Shown: positions 9,985 to 20,761, numbered from the stretch's first letter. The stretch is 64,000 bases of DNA from Trichobilharzia szidati (GCA_944472155.2 OX235272.1:8106354-8170353); one strand, 5' to 3'. The notes: generated from the letters alone by a model not told the origin. Numbers and translations: made by a program.

Positions 9985-10275
9985 AACTGACTTCAATGTG
10001 AGGACAAATACTCACCGATGTCATTGACCGGCAGACGAGTCGTATATCGCGAAATCGCAGAAATTAGACGTGATAGGTCATTCGATTCCTTCCTTCTGCT
10101 TGAATAGTCAACAGGCTGGCCACAGGATCTAAATAACCTAGGTTTGATCCTCAATGCGGTCACGATTGCTTATTTTCGAAGAGTCCCAATGCATGATGAT
10201 AAAGCTGTCCAGCTCTGCCTGGTTTTCAATGGTTCTGAAGCTGAATTTCTTTCGTGGAAGCCAACAATTGAAAAT
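9985..10275 (+). mobile_element. SINE-A copy, strongly decayed
   Basis: The 5' portion (GTGAGGACAAATACTCACCG and ATGTCATTG) precedes TAGGTTTGATCCTCAATGCG (B-box region), GAAGAGTCCCAATGCATGAT, AAAGCTGTCCAGCTCTGCCT and GGTTTTCAATGGTTCTGAAG. The overlapping ORF at 10144-10434 is not conserved in the inverted copy at 30.4 kb, so it is not a gene. Confidence 0.65.
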
Positions 10276-10545
10276 ATACGGTCTTCCTTAGAATCCAGTC
10301 CGAAATCTTGTAATTCAGCCTATTTTTCAATGGATGTAAGTTTTAATGTATTTCCGAACAAGAGTCTTCAGATGGCATATTATTATTTCACGTTAGGTGA
10401 CTTGAGATTAGCGGTAGGAATCTCTATGTCTTGAATTCATGACTGCTGACACTTGTTGGCAAGGCAAATGTGCAAATCCAAAGACCCTGTTATCCTTCAA
10501 AAGTCCCTGACTGATAGAATTTAGAAGAGTTGCTTTGTAGGCAAT
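10276..10545. repeat. End of the left arm of the inverted duplication
   Basis: No gene. It matches inverted 30168-30440 closely (AATTGAAAATATACGGTCTT, GGCAAATGTGCAAATCC). Similarity ends near 10525. Confidence 0.65.
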
Positions 10546-10830
10546 AGATTTGTTTTTACGAGTTTGACCACCGATTGGTGTCAGTTAGAAGATCATTGAA
10601 AACCAGCATTGAGTACTGGACAGGTGTTTCATCCTAGATTGATAATCATAGGCAGTATGCACCACTGGGGTTCGAACCCAGGACCTACGCTTTACAAGAG
10701 TTCGAAATTCAGTGGGTGCGTACTGCCTATGATTCCCAAACTAGGATGAAACAGCTATCCAGTGCTCCATGGTTCTCAATGCTTCTTTAACTGATACCAC
10801 TCCGTGATCAAACTCGTAAAAACAAATCAT
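10546..10830. mobile_element. Head-to-head SINE-A pair
   Basis: Minus copy about 10546-10690 (GATTGGTGTCAGTTAGAAG, GGGGTTCGAACCCAGGACC) facing a plus copy about 10691-10830 (GTGGGTGCGTACTGCC, TATGATTCCCAAACTAGGAT, GAAACAGCTATCCAGTGCTC). It has the T/T stem II subfamily signature. It marks the junction between the left arm and the inverted copy of U. Confidence 0.75.
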
Positions 10831-11434
10831 AAGCGCGTTTCAAATTTAGCTAACTCATCACAAATATAACTATCCAGACTCCATAATCAATCCATCATTC
10901 TGAATATACCTAATCAGTTAGAGTTTACACACAACCACACACTTCAACGATTTGAAGTATGCGTTGAAGATGTTACCTAGTGGGGCAGTCAAATCTTCGC
11001 AAATAAACCACCCAGCTAGCTCAGAGAACACAACTACATCAAAAACAAAACAGACGTGTATATTTTTATGCTCAAATACAAACACAATTGAAACACGATA
11101 TAATATGATGCATAAATATTGAAGATACACGCACTCACAATTTGTTTAAAATACACTTTGGTCTCACAAAGTAAACAAGTAAACACAAATATCGTAGCTA
11201 AGCAACCATAAGTGCTGTTCAAATGTGTAGAAATGAAGAAGTTGGAGTACCATTTTCATGATTTATGATAAAGATAAATTGTAAGAATTAATGTCGACTA
11301 GAGAGTATACTTCAAGCTTCAGCACAAGGTGATATCAGTTAGAGAACCGTGACTGAAAACCACCAGTGAGTACTGAACAAATGTTTCGTCCTCCTTCTTC
11401 CGGATTTTTCAGCAATACAGAATCAGGTGAGTTC

Positions 11435-12172
11435 AATAATAATAATAATAATAATAGCTTTATTCCAAACAGTATTTGTGGTATAGGTGTGGAATTTTCA
11501 GCGTACATTACAATATTGCATCTAATTACCTCATAAATTTTATAAGGATTTAAAAATATAAAGCAACAACAACAAAAAGAAAAAAAGAGAAATAAAAGAA
11601 ATAAAATAGAACAGCATTGCATTCACATATTTAAACAATGCACCACAGGATATGAAATATAAAATTAGTGTGTAATAGAATATGTGAGCAACAATATAAT
11701 AATAACAAAGAAAGGAGAACAAAAGCTAATGGGAACTATTTGTTAGAGTGCCGCAGTAAGTTGATCGTGTCATGTCTAACAGTTTTCTCATCACATAACA
11801 GCTGTGCCAGATAAAGTATTGTGGAGTTTTGTACTTGGTAGTCCTGGCATATAGCTTCCTATAGTTGCTTCTAGTTCTACCAGATGAAATGCAAGGAGAG
11901 AGCTGCGTATAGAGAGGGTGTTTGGGGTCTGACAATATAGAATTTGCTAGTTTCTTACATGACATTATATGTCTATCCACAATTGTGTTAACCAGTTGGT
12001 TTAACGAAATCCCACTTCCCCTACTAACAGCTTTTAGTGCCCTATGCAGCGAAGCAAAGTCTTTCTTAAGTAGTCCAGGGAAGATTAATGGGGAGCAGTA
12101 AAGAGGGATGGGTAGAATACAGGAATTGACAAACTGAGAAAGCAAAGACTGCTTTATACCAGACTGCCTTAA
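11435..12172 (-). pseudogene. CR1-like LINE, 5'-truncated insertion
   Basis: Minus-strand ORF 11726-12145 (139 residues) begins inside the protein at LSQFVNSCILPIPLYCSPL and continues through NQLVNTIVDRHIMSCKKLAN and ISSGRTRSNYRKLYARTTKY. After that the C-terminus is frameshifted relative to the 22 kb copy. The 3' UTR (TTTATTCCAAACAGTATTTG, GGAATTTTCAGCG) and an (AAT)n-type tail lie at 11435-11510. 5' truncation plus a 3' tail is typical of target-primed insertion. No reverse transcriptase core remains. Confidence 0.88.
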
Positions 12173-12701
12173 CCCCTAATTTACCCGTTACAAGTCGACC
12201 TAGCCACTGCAACCTAATTCAACGGGTAACCCATCAGTTCTAGCTTCTAATATTGGGGTCTACGCGGTCGCGAGTGAAAACAAATGCTCACCACCGAAGA
12301 TAATGGCTGGTGCCAGTTGCACTAAATGCATCACAAATTGGTAGGGGTTTGAATTTACGGTCTATCAATTTAGGAGGCGGATACCAGTGGCTGAATGGTC
12401 TAGGAGCTCGCTTGACTTGTAATTGGGATGTTCTATGTTCGAATCCTGGCAGTGAGGGCTCACTGACGATGAGTTCAAATCTAGGAAGAAGCAACTGTCC
12501 AGTACTCCCAGGTTGGTTTTCAATAGCAGTTCCCTAAATGATATCATTCAGTGATTAAACTTGAAATCAACTCGTGAAGAAATTACTCTTCATCAGACAA
12601 AGAAGGAAACTAAAATGCGGTTACAGCTGTTCACTCAAGAATATACATAACAAAGGGATGGGAATGTTTCAGAACTATTTATTTATAACAAGATGAGATT
12701 A

Positions 12702-13095
12702 TTTTGATAGCATTATTGGAAGACGGAGATTATCTGAAAAATGTGATGTATTAGCGCTATAGATTTCGAACAATCTGATCACACATTTACTTGTCAAGTC
12801 AATATATATGGAAAAGTTAAATTAAACAAGGTGACAAAAAAGAATTAAGAATAATTAACACAAACGTTCGGTAATCCAATCAAATAAGGATTACCAAGGT
12901 AGGTTAAGAGTAATAACAAACTGTTTTTGAATACACAAGGGGGGCTTAAGTTTATCAATAGCTATAGCCTCAGCGTATTTCACTAAACGTCCTTGACCGT
13001 TTTTATAGATGACCTTAAAGGCTGAGTTAACAATCAACCTTATGGTTCATCTCGATTAAATGTTTAGCTATAGACGAAGTTGGTAGTCTGGCACC
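12702..13095 (-). mobile_element. PLE tail insertion with 8 bp target-site duplication
   Basis: Inserted in U copy 2 between TGAGATTA at 12694-12701 and TGAGATTA at 13096-13103. U copy 3 has one diverged TGAAATTA at this site. The reverse complement of about 12920-13060 encodes AFKVIYKNGQGRLVKYAEAI then KLKPPLCIQK, the last part of a PLE GIY-YIG ORF. The rest is AT-rich UTR. It is 5' truncated. Confidence 0.85.
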
Positions 13096-13159
13096 TGAGA
13101 TTACGTAATACAAGGGGGGAAGTGTGGATTAAAAACATAATCTTTTGTTTAATTACTTT

Positions 13160-13386
13160 TTTTATTCCTTCACGTTCCCAGTGGAACATAGGGCTCCAAG
13201 CTAGAGGCTTGAAGTTTCTGTAGCAGTGTTTATTTTACAGAATGAGGTTGCTAGCCTCATGTCCAACCTTCCCTCTTTACCATTTTAATTACTGCCTTAG
13301 CGGGTTAAAGGAGTGCGTCGGCCGGGGATCGAACCCGGAACCATGTGCATGGTCGGCGAGCGTCCTAACCGCTGTACCACCGACGC
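13160..13386 (-). mobile_element. SINE-B, full-length insertion with 7 bp target-site duplication
   Basis: Minus strand. The head GCGTCGGTGGTACAGCGGTT reaches the B-box region GGGTTCGATCCCCGGCC. The body includes TAAAGAGGGAAGGTTGG and CTGTAGCAG-type words, and the tail is GGAGCCCTATGTTCCACTGG plus GAACGTGAAGGAATAA. TTACTTT flanks it at 13153-13159 and 13387-13393. It landed inside an older SINE-B (13104-13159 plus 13394-13592), so it is the younger of the two. The head is nearly a tRNA: GCGTCGG pairs with CCGACGC as a 7 bp acceptor-like stem. Confidence 0.92.
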
Positions 13387-13393
13387 TTACTTT

Positions 13394-13592
13394 AGATTCC
13401 AAAAATTGAGATTTAAAGTTAGGATAGCAGTGGCTTTATTACTATATGGTGCGGTTGCTAGCCTCACTCTCAACCTTCCTTGTTTAACGGCCTTACTACC
13501 AACCAAGAGTTCTGTGAGTGTGTCGGTCAGGGATCGAACCACGGACCACGTGAGTGATTAGCGAGCGTTCTACCTCTGAACCACCGATGCAA
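13394..13592 (-). mobile_element. Older SINE-B copy of unit U, split by the younger one
   Basis: GCATCGGTGGTTCAGAGGTA (minus strand) is the head, GTGTGTCGGTCAGGGATCG lies over the B-box region, and GAGGCTAGCAACC is in the body. The tail part lies beyond the insertion at 13104-13159. It is the orthologue of 1305-1545 and 37505-37690. Confidence 0.8.
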
Positions 13593-13935
13593 AGATATAA
13601 CTGGATAATAATAACAATTTTTTTTGATATAGTGGGCTGTTTATGATGGACAGAGAAGAGAAAAAGTTCGAACGTCCTCCAATGAGGTTGGCATGGTTAA
13701 TTTCTTTAGGCGTACACATATGTCTTCATCTCACTGTGTTTGAGAGATCTGAAACAAATCAGTCGATGAGGTATGAAACAAATATAAAGTTTCCCTTATA
13801 TGTGTCGAAATTCGACTGACTTTGGATTTTTCATGGTCACATTTTCAAATTGGTCAATAGGAAAATGAAATGAATACCTTGTACTGTGTGTTTCTTCTTA
13901 TCTTGATTCCTGGTCTTCCCGCAACATGTCAGTTT

Positions 13936-14195
13936 TCAGAAAGATAGCGTTCTACATCAGGAATTTAAGATGATCTCATATCACCCAGTCTCCTCTTTCT
14001 AAATTTGTTAATTCTTGTATTTGGCCTATCCTTCTTTACTACTCCCTGACACTTAATCTGTCTTACACTGTCATCCTTCAACCGTTGGCTCCTGCTTATT
14101 CACCTTCTATACTTTCACGATAGACACTTGAACATTGTCTCCAATTTCATTTCCAGTTACTCTGCAACGGGACTCCACCACGTCTGGAAAATCAA
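13936..14195 (+). pseudogene. CR1-like LINE, short decayed fragment
   Basis: Reads FRKIAFYIRNLR then SHITQSPLSKFVNSCIWPIL in the CR1 ORF2 C-terminal region, then decays. It is the inverted counterpart of the fragment at 575-880 that ends U copy 1. From about 14196 to 14394 I see only AT-rich sequence with no feature. Confidence 0.65.
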
Positions 14196-14394
14196 TTTTC
14201 AATTTTACATATTACATAATATTTTATATTTATATTTTAAGTAACGTGTGATTTTTAAATTTTCCAATCATATCATATTCATTTTTTCAAGAGAATAAAG
14301 TTTCATTCTTTATTTACCTCATTTTTTGATAATTCACACGTTTCAATGATGTGATATTTGAAAGCTTTCAAGAGTTGCTTAATAAGGATTAAAT

Positions 14395-14845
14395 TTGTTT
14401 TTGCCAGTTTAAACATGGATTGATGTTAGTTAGAGAAGCACTGAAAACCAACCAGGGAGTACTGGACAGCTGTTTCATCTTAGTTTGGGAATCATCGTCA
14501 GCACGCACCCACTGACAGGGTTCGAACTCAGAACCTTTAGGATACAAAGTAAGCTCGCATACCGTTCAACCACTGGGACCTGGCCATTGCATGAATTCTA
14601 ACTTCTACCAACTAATCCATACAAACCAAACGATAGAAAATTAATCTGATGCTCGCTAGTGACTTGCTGTGCGATGGAGTTTCCTGGAGCTCTCTCTTGT
14701 GAGAAGTTGGTACCAGTGAGGCCCAGTCAGTCATGTGTGAGGATGGATTTCCCACCGATGACACTGGTTGGTGGTTGCACTGTCCAGTACTCTCTGCTTA
14801 TTTTCAATGGTTCTCTAAGTTATATCAATCAGTGATATAATTTAG
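14395..14845. mobile_element. SINE-A, long minus-strand copy plus a plus-strand fragment
   Basis: The minus copy (14395 to about 14775) includes the rarely kept 5' region (TACAAACCAAACGATAGAAA, GCTCGCTAGTGACTTGCTGT, CACCGATGACACTGGTTGG) as well as the B-box complement GGGTTCGAACTC. About 14776-14845 is a plus-strand 3' end (GTCCAGTACTCTCTG, TTTTCAATGGTTCTCTAAG). It shows that full SINE-A is roughly 450 bases. Confidence 0.75.
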
Positions 14846-14994
14846 TTACCATCAACACAAAGGGCTAGACAGTAGTTAGTTCCAAGTAACTAACTAATTA
14901 ATACACCCAAATAGTTCACTTTCACAGTCTCTGAAACCTTGAGATAAGTGATGTCACCCTGCAGATTGGGAAGCACACCACTGACTGTCTTAAA

Positions 14995-15225
14995 ACAATG
15001 AACGATAGCTTAATGCTACGTATATGAACCATGACAAGTGGGCCGTCAGTGAGGAGGTCACATGGAGGAAATCGTGTAGCGAAGAGATGAGAGATTGTAG
15101 GCATTCGTGGAGCTAGTTCACTGAAGAGGAGAGCAGAGTATAGAAGGAAGTGGATAGGTGTTGTTGAAGCCAGCCCTATGTTCCTTTTGGAGTCCAAGGG
15201 AATAATAATAATAACGACTGCCGAA
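14995..15225 (+). mobile_element. RTE-A 3' end fragment
   Basis: GGTCACATGGAGGAAATCGT, GAGCTAGTTCACTGAAGAGG, then the 3' end GCCCTATGTTCCTTTTGGAG and AATAATAATAATAA. It lies back-to-back with the minus-strand copy that follows. About 14862-14994 matches the complement of 29998-30155 and is unclassified. Confidence 0.75.
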
Positions 15226-15227
15226 AA

Positions 15228-16205
15228 GCTTCCATCTGGTCTTTATATGATCTCGTACATGTCACTCTGAGACGTCTAACTCGTCGTCACCCATGTGGGT
15301 ACCAGTTGAGGTCTTCGCCTGGAATGCTACTCAGTGGTCACCTAGGAGTGTTTTCGATCCATCTCTATTTTCCTCGGCATTTTTGTTAAGCAATAGACTC
15401 TTAGTTGTTTCTTTCACATATATTTTTGTTGCTATTTGTTTTTGGCCTTCTGAGTTTCACCATAGAGCCACTGAAATTAGCTGTTGACGGAAGTCCTCAG
15501 TAGCCTATTGGAAATGCTTTGCGTGATGCCAGTATCACGTTTATGACCCATATAGAAGAACTTACTTGATATTAGGAATGAAAATCCGAATTTGCTTCTT
15601 CATACTAAGTGCAGAAGGTCTACAAACTGATTTCGGACTAATGAAGGTCACTTTTGTCTTTTCACTCCTGGCTTTGAATTCCCCATTCATGAAGTTGCAA
15701 AAAAAGTGAAAGAAGGGACTTTGTTAATATTTATCCCTTTGGTGTTGACTGATGCTTCTTTTTGTTGCATGGTTATCTTCATCACCTCCTTCTTCCCTAT
15801 GCTTACTTGACGTCCTGTTTACATTACCAGCCTCTTCTGTCAACGTGCGAGTTTTCGCCAGTAAGTCTATCAGTTTGTGTGAAATTAGACATAAACCATC
15901 AGCGAAATCCAGATCTTCTACAGTCTTCTTGTCGCTCAGTCCAAAGTATTTTTATCTAATCACTCCCTAAGCACAGTCTTCCGTATAATCCAGCTCAGAA
16001 CAGTCAGGATTATCATTGGTGATAGTAGATAGCCTTGCGGTAGTCCTATCTTCACTACAAACGCTTCTTTAAGATTCCCCTTGTGGATCAACTGATACGT
16101 GAGATTGTCATACAGCTTTTGAATGAGGTTGATAAAGATCTGTGTCACTCTATAGTGTTGAATTAGTTCAACTATAATACAAGAGAACTTCAACAGTACT
16201 AACAA
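15228..16205 (-). pseudogene. RTE-A LINE, reverse transcriptase and C-terminal domain
   Basis: Minus strand. 15960-16205 encodes FINLIQKLYDNLTYQLIHKG, then VVKIGLPQGYLLSPMIILTV, the palm region around the GVRQGCLLSP motif (here GLPQGYLLSP). Downstream, frameshifted pieces match the SHKLEDM..., the TEVMKI segment (GGTGATGAAGATAACCATGC) and the C-terminal Trp-rich domain, ending near 15228. Stops and indels kill the frame. Two unrelated short plus-strand ORFs here are shadows. Confidence 0.85.
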
Positions 16206-16530
16206 GTAACTATACGGTCCGAAGGTATCTCACATACACAATCCACACTGTAGAGCAAAATTAACTGATCACTCCGTAGTTCAAGCATATCAGCCAGATG
16301 ATTTCGACATTCGTTTACCTTCAAACAGAGTAAACATTTTGTTCTATTTAAATTTATTGCTCATCAGGACAAAATTACAGGCAACTGGGTCACTTTGAAT
16401 TGTGTTTTATTTGTTATCAGTACCTGTAGGTTAGGAAGGGTATTGGTTAGGTGGTTAACTAGGCACATTGCGTTCAATCAGACTGGTAGAGTATACTATA
16501 TTATAATAACAAGTAACAGATTACAGGTTT
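16206..16530. repeat. Unclassified repeat V, first copy
   Basis: Shares words with 18900-19230 (ATCAGTACTTGCAGGT-like, ACACATTG, CAGACTGGTAGAG versus CAGGACTAGTACAG). No domain is recognised in either copy. The minus-strand frame of the second copy (18907-19248) is open for 113 residues but has no known motif. Confidence 0.5.
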
Positions 16531-17559
16531 CAAAATGGCTTTCATCCCTAACTGAATTCAGATGACTGTCTCGTCCTCGTTTGAGATTCTTCAGTAGCAC
16601 GTTCGCAAGAATAACCCTAACTGAGATGAAAACCAGGAAATGCAGGTTATATGGTGGGCAAGTTGACGATTCAGTCGCTGATAAGAAGGGGGTGGCCTCA
16701 GTTGTTCATGAATATATAAAATTCCATCGCCATTCATTTCCATCGGTGAGCATCTGTCGTCATACCCAAATCTGGTGTGTCACTAATTTCCACCGGAACT
16801 TTATGAATTCCCTCATACATTTAGTCACCAATGTACAGTGTATTAATTTTCAAATTTTGATTGATTTCAAGGTATAGAACATATATTCATCGATGACATG
16901 GATTAGTTGTGGATCTATATATACCATGAACGGTCAGAAGTTGGAATTTAAGAGCTACTGATTTCACTCTCATAGCTAAATGGTAAACATGGTCGCCTCT
17001 TACACCGATAGTGTTGCATTCAGTCTCCGATGCACTCCTACTTGCATACTATTCAGGAGACTAAAACAATCCCAGTTGCCCTTAAACTTCCAATATTTCT
17101 CTAGTGAATGTCACTTTGCAATGAATCAAATCCACCTAGACCCAGAAATTTAAATCATGATTACATTCGACGCTTCTTGCTTGTTTTGATCATTTATAAA
17201 TGATGCCTTTTAAAGATCATATGAACGACCATGAGATCAGATCAATGGTATTCACATGACGTATTTACATTACGTTTAATCTTAATATCAGAAATGACGT
17301 TTGTAGGTGGGATTTCGTCTTGGAAAATTCACCGCCAGTCGGCTGATTTGGGGGTAGTATTGAAATTTTATCTGAAAGATAATGAGGATTAACTGACGAC
17401 ATAAAATATCTAGTTGTTGGAACTGTAGAAATCTGATTGATTTGTAGTGCATCACTCACGTGACGAAAATACACCCAGGAGTAAAATCAACAGACGGAAC
17501 TGGATCCACTTAATAATAACTAAATACACATCCAACACGCCTGCTGATATTTCAGGTAT
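16531..17559. other. No recognisable gene; diverged unclassified repeats
   Basis: 16690-16860 resembles 20530-20690, and 17180-17400 resembles 22940-23130 (ACCATGAGATCAGATCAATG versus ACCATAAGATCAACGG, and GGTATTCACATGA). These may be parts of one older unclassified repeat. A tRNA-like AGCTAAATGGTAAACATGGT near 16974 hints at an old SINE head. The ORF 16581-16877 has no known domain. Confidence 0.4.
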
Positions 17560-18818
17560 TTTAAGTTTCAATTGTAATTTGAATGCATTGATCAGATCGC
17601 CACATTACGGATCATCATTGAACAAAGCCTGGAATGGCAGTCACCTCTCTATCTCAACTTCATCGACTTTGAAAAGGCCTTTGACAGCGTCGATCGAGAG
17701 GTGCTTTGGCAACTACTTCGCCACTACCAAGGGGTACCACCAACAATTATACATCTCATCCAACAGCTGTAAGACAATGCTGCATGCCAAGTAATCCACA
17801 ACGGGAAACTTACGGAACCCTTCGAAGTGAGGACAAGAGTAAGACAAGGCTGCCTACTATCGCCAACGATTTTCCTGACCGCAGTAGACTGGATAATGCG
17901 ACAAACAGTGGGCAATGAGGAAACAGGCATAAAATGGACTCACACAAAAAACTTGGAGGATCTGGACTTCGTCGATGATATGTGTTTGATTTCCCACAAA
18001 CTGGAAGATATGCAAGCGAAAAAGAACAAGTTGACAGAAGAAGCATCAAAGATAGGACTTCAGGTGAACATAGATAAAACAGAGGTGATGCAGATCCCTG
18101 GGCGACACCACCAACAGCAACAACAACAACAGACAAAAATCAGCATAAATAGGAGGAACCTGAAAGAAACAACCTCCTTAACCTACCTTGGAAGCATCGT
18201 TTCAACTACAAGCGGATGGAACTGATGAGGATATCAAAGCAAGAATCGGAAAGCAAGACAAGCTTTCACTACTCTCAAGTCTGTGTGGAGGTCAACAACA
18301 CTCAGCAGGAAAAGTAGGATCCGGATTTTCAACTCCAATGTGAAGTCAGTGCTACGTTCTATACGGATCAGAGACTTGGCCAGCGCGTTATAAAGAGCAT
18401 CTCAAACAAACTACAGACCTTCATTAAGAGTTCTCTTCGCTCAACACCACTCAAGATCAGATGGCCGGCCAGAAAAGATCAGCAATAGTGAGGGATCTCT
18501 GGTAGCGAACCAACTCAGCAGGAACCGATTGTGAAACAAATATGCAGAAGAAAATGGAGATGGATTGGCCATACTCTGAGGAATCCATCAAGTGACATCA
18601 CTAGACAAGCCATTGCTCGATTGGAACCCGAAATGGAAGCGGCGAGCTGGTCGTCAGTGCAAGGGTGACTTGGAGGAGATCATGTGAAGAGGAGATGAAA
18701 GCATGTGAGCAGACTTGTAGCCAGGTGAAGACTCTAGCAGAGAAGCGAACTCAGTGGAGATGCACGGCTGAATCCCTATGTTCCTCTAGGAATTAAAGGA
18801 TACAATAATAATAAGTTT
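17560..18818 (+). pseudogene. RTE-A LINE, reverse transcriptase to 3' end
   Basis: Begins in the fingers region (CIDQIATLRIIIEQSLEWQS, 17581 on), then FIDFEKAFDSVDREVLWQLL, then TRVRQGCLLSPTIFLTAVDW. The catalytic box reads LDFVDDMCLISH (FADD changed to FVDD; both aspartates kept, about 17971). Next come a glutamine run (HHQQQQQQQ, about 18106) and TSLTYLGSIVSTT. A stop replaces Tyr in IQQLYDN (TAA at about 17770) and at least two frameshifts are present. The C-terminal WRWIGHTLR domain (about 18554) and the 3' end TATGTTCCTCTAGGAATTAA with an AATAATAAT tail end it. It lacks the endonuclease, so it is 5' truncated. Confidence 0.92.
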
Positions 18819-18899
18819 CGTTTTAAAGTGTATGCATCCGACTAGGCTTGGTTGTCATTTTTGCACTATCCCCTCCCCTGCCTTTGTTCTTGTAATACG

Positions 18900-19230
18900 A
18901 GCATCTTCAGATCCCATAGTTCAGCCATACTGGGCAGATATGTCCTGAAGTTGTCACCCTCAAATGAATTTTAGATTTTAGTCTGTGCCCATCAGGGCAC
19001 ACTTCTACATAACTGAGTCTTTTTGATTTGTGTTCTTTAATCAGTACTTGCAGGTCAGGTAGTGTACTAATTAAGGGTTTAATTAGACACATTGTGTTTA
19101 ACAGGACTAGTACAGCGTAGTAGATCAACAGCATAGCCACTGCTTTAGAGTTGATAAGTTCGTCTCCGTGCTGAACTAGCATATCAGTTAGTAGACCAAT
19201 ATTATAAGACAAGTGTTTTGTCCTGGTATA
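18900..19230 (-). repeat. Unclassified repeat V, second copy
   Basis: Minus-strand frame 18907-19248 gives 113 residues with a hydrophobic stretch (AVAMLLIYYAVLVLLN) but no motif I recognise. The related copy at 16206-16530 does not keep this frame, so it is probably non-coding or decayed. It is directly upstream of the PLE. Confidence 0.45.
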
Positions 19231-19234
19231 AGAC

Positions 19235-20440
19235 TCTTCAGTTCTCATTTTATTGCCAAAATATGGATGACAACTTCATTCTTTGTGATAATGATTCGGA
19301 TAAGAGTACAATAATACCTGAATTCGATGAAGTACATTCTGCTATGAAATTCACGTACGAAGAGGAATCCCAAAATAGAATCGCTTTCCTAGACATCCTT
19401 CTTACAAGAAAACCAAATGGTAGTATAAAGAGAAATTTCTATAGGAAAAGTACATGGACAGGACAATATACACATTATCATAGCTTCATTCCTCTCTAGT
19501 ATAAAAGAAATTTAGTAAAGACCCTCAGCCACAGAGTTAGAGCTATATGCTCAGAAGAAGTTATTGAAGATGAATTAAGCTTTGTATATGACACCTTGAT
19601 TGACAATAGTTTTCCCGACAAATTTATCAAGGAACACATGACAAAGAAAGCGGAAAAGGACTACTAACTATCCATAAACAAGAAGCCTTTATACATTCGA
19701 CTGCCATTCAAAGGCGATATACCAAGCGAAATAATTACGAAGAATTTAAGAAAATCAGTTCAAAGAACTTTTAATGCTGGTGAACTAGACGTCTTATTCT
19801 CTACACGACTGATGGTGATTCCTCCGGTGAAAGATGAAGTACCTAGACTAGCCACTTCCAATTGTATCTACCAATTTAAATGCGCTTGTAGTGGATCGAG
19901 TTACAATGGCGGTTTCTCTAGGAACTTGACTCATCGTGCTGGAGAACATCTCCCAGTATGGCTAAGTAAAGGTGTAGCAAAAACCATCAACAGTTCGATA
20001 TTAAACCATCTGGTTTAAAGCGGCCGGCCACAAAACAAGCCAGGATTGAAGAATCCTTCTCTATCATCTAGCAAGTGCCAAATAAATTGCCAAAAACATC
20101 GAGTTCAGGCATACTCCAAACATCAGAAGCTGTCGCAATTCACCTTAAAAAAATAGTGCTCTGTGTGGAGAAGAAGCAAGTTCAGCCACCAATACAATAA
20201 ATTCATGAATTTGTATTATTACCTTTCCTAATTTTTCTGACATTCAGTTTATTGTTATGTTGATGCTATTGAACTGTAATCTATTGATATTATTGATTCG
20301 CGGTTATTTAAACAACATTAATGTTGTTCATAACACTAATTCATTCATTCACTATTATGGATGGATAAATAACTGTAGAACCTGATGATGAAGTTATCGA
20401 AAAGAGTATTCTTTGTTCAGTAACTATTCTTCAGTAGATG
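19235..20440 (+). pseudogene. Penelope-like element, reverse transcriptase thumb to GIY-YIG endonuclease
   Basis: One frame runs from about 19253 to 20015 with only two internal stops (TAG at 19497, TAA at 19665) before ending at TAA 20016. In order: ESQNRIAFLDILLTRKPNGS, NFYRKSTWTGQYTHYHSFIP, KRNLVKTLSHRVRAICSEEV and FPDKFIKEHM, then the Cys-containing NCIYQFKCACSGSSYNGGFS with RNLTHRAGEHLPVWL. The YIG of the nuclease reads YNG here. PLEs join this reverse transcriptase to a C-terminal GIY-YIG nuclease. The 3' UTR reaches the terminal block CCTGATGATGAAGTTATCGA near 20380. The catalytic N-terminal half is missing. Confidence 0.93.
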
Positions 20441-20761
20441 ATAAGTTTCACCCACTCGACAGAGGTAGAAACCAGCTTTTAAAGTAAATACGTTGACTAC
20501 TAAGTCCTTGATAAGAGGTACGAATTGGCCAGGAATTATTGCTGCCGTCATTTCCTTTATGCAAAGTTTCACTGCCACTGAGTATCTGTCCTCACACTTA
20601 ATCTCTGTCGACCTCACTGGTCACAAATTTTCACCGAAACTTTATGAATTATATAGCACAGCAGTGAATTCATTTTATAATTTTATCTGATTGCAAAGTG
20701 GAGAGCATACACTGATCCATGGTATTGCATGAGTCGTGGCACTATGTATACTGGAAATGGC
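20441..20761. other. Unclassified repeat, no gene
   Basis: Shares words with 16690-16860 and 23150-23260 (TGGACTACTAAG or TTGACTACTAAG, CACCGAAACTTTATGAATT). The two overlapping short ORFs on opposite strands have no domain. Confidence 0.4.

Larger units (their letters stand above)
10840..14195 (-). repeat. Large repeat unit U, copy 2 (inverted, interrupted)
   Basis: Runs on the minus strand relative to copy 1: R (10840-11300), SINE-A pieces, the linker (about 12545-12701 and 13104-13159), SINE-B, the 13593-13935 segment and the CR1 end. Three later insertions interrupt it: CR1 (about 11435-12172), a PLE tail (12702-13095) and a young SINE-B (13160-13386). With copy 1 it forms a palindrome centred near 10.7 kb. 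Confidence 0.75.

Noticed and set aside
10144..10434. 96-residue ORF
   Set aside because: Overlaps a SINE-A copy, and the frame is not kept in the inverted twin at 30.2-30.4 kb.
13313..13561. 82-residue ORF
   Set aside because: It runs antisense through two SINE-B heads; its peptide is the translated B-box region.
17810..18136. 108-residue minus-strand ORF (also 53445-53762)
   Set aside because: Antisense shadow of the RTE-A reverse transcriptase; the repeat between two loci reflects the LINE.
18907..19248. 113-residue minus-strand ORF with a hydrophobic stretch as a membrane protein gene
   Set aside because: No domain; the related repeat at 16206-16530 does not keep the frame.
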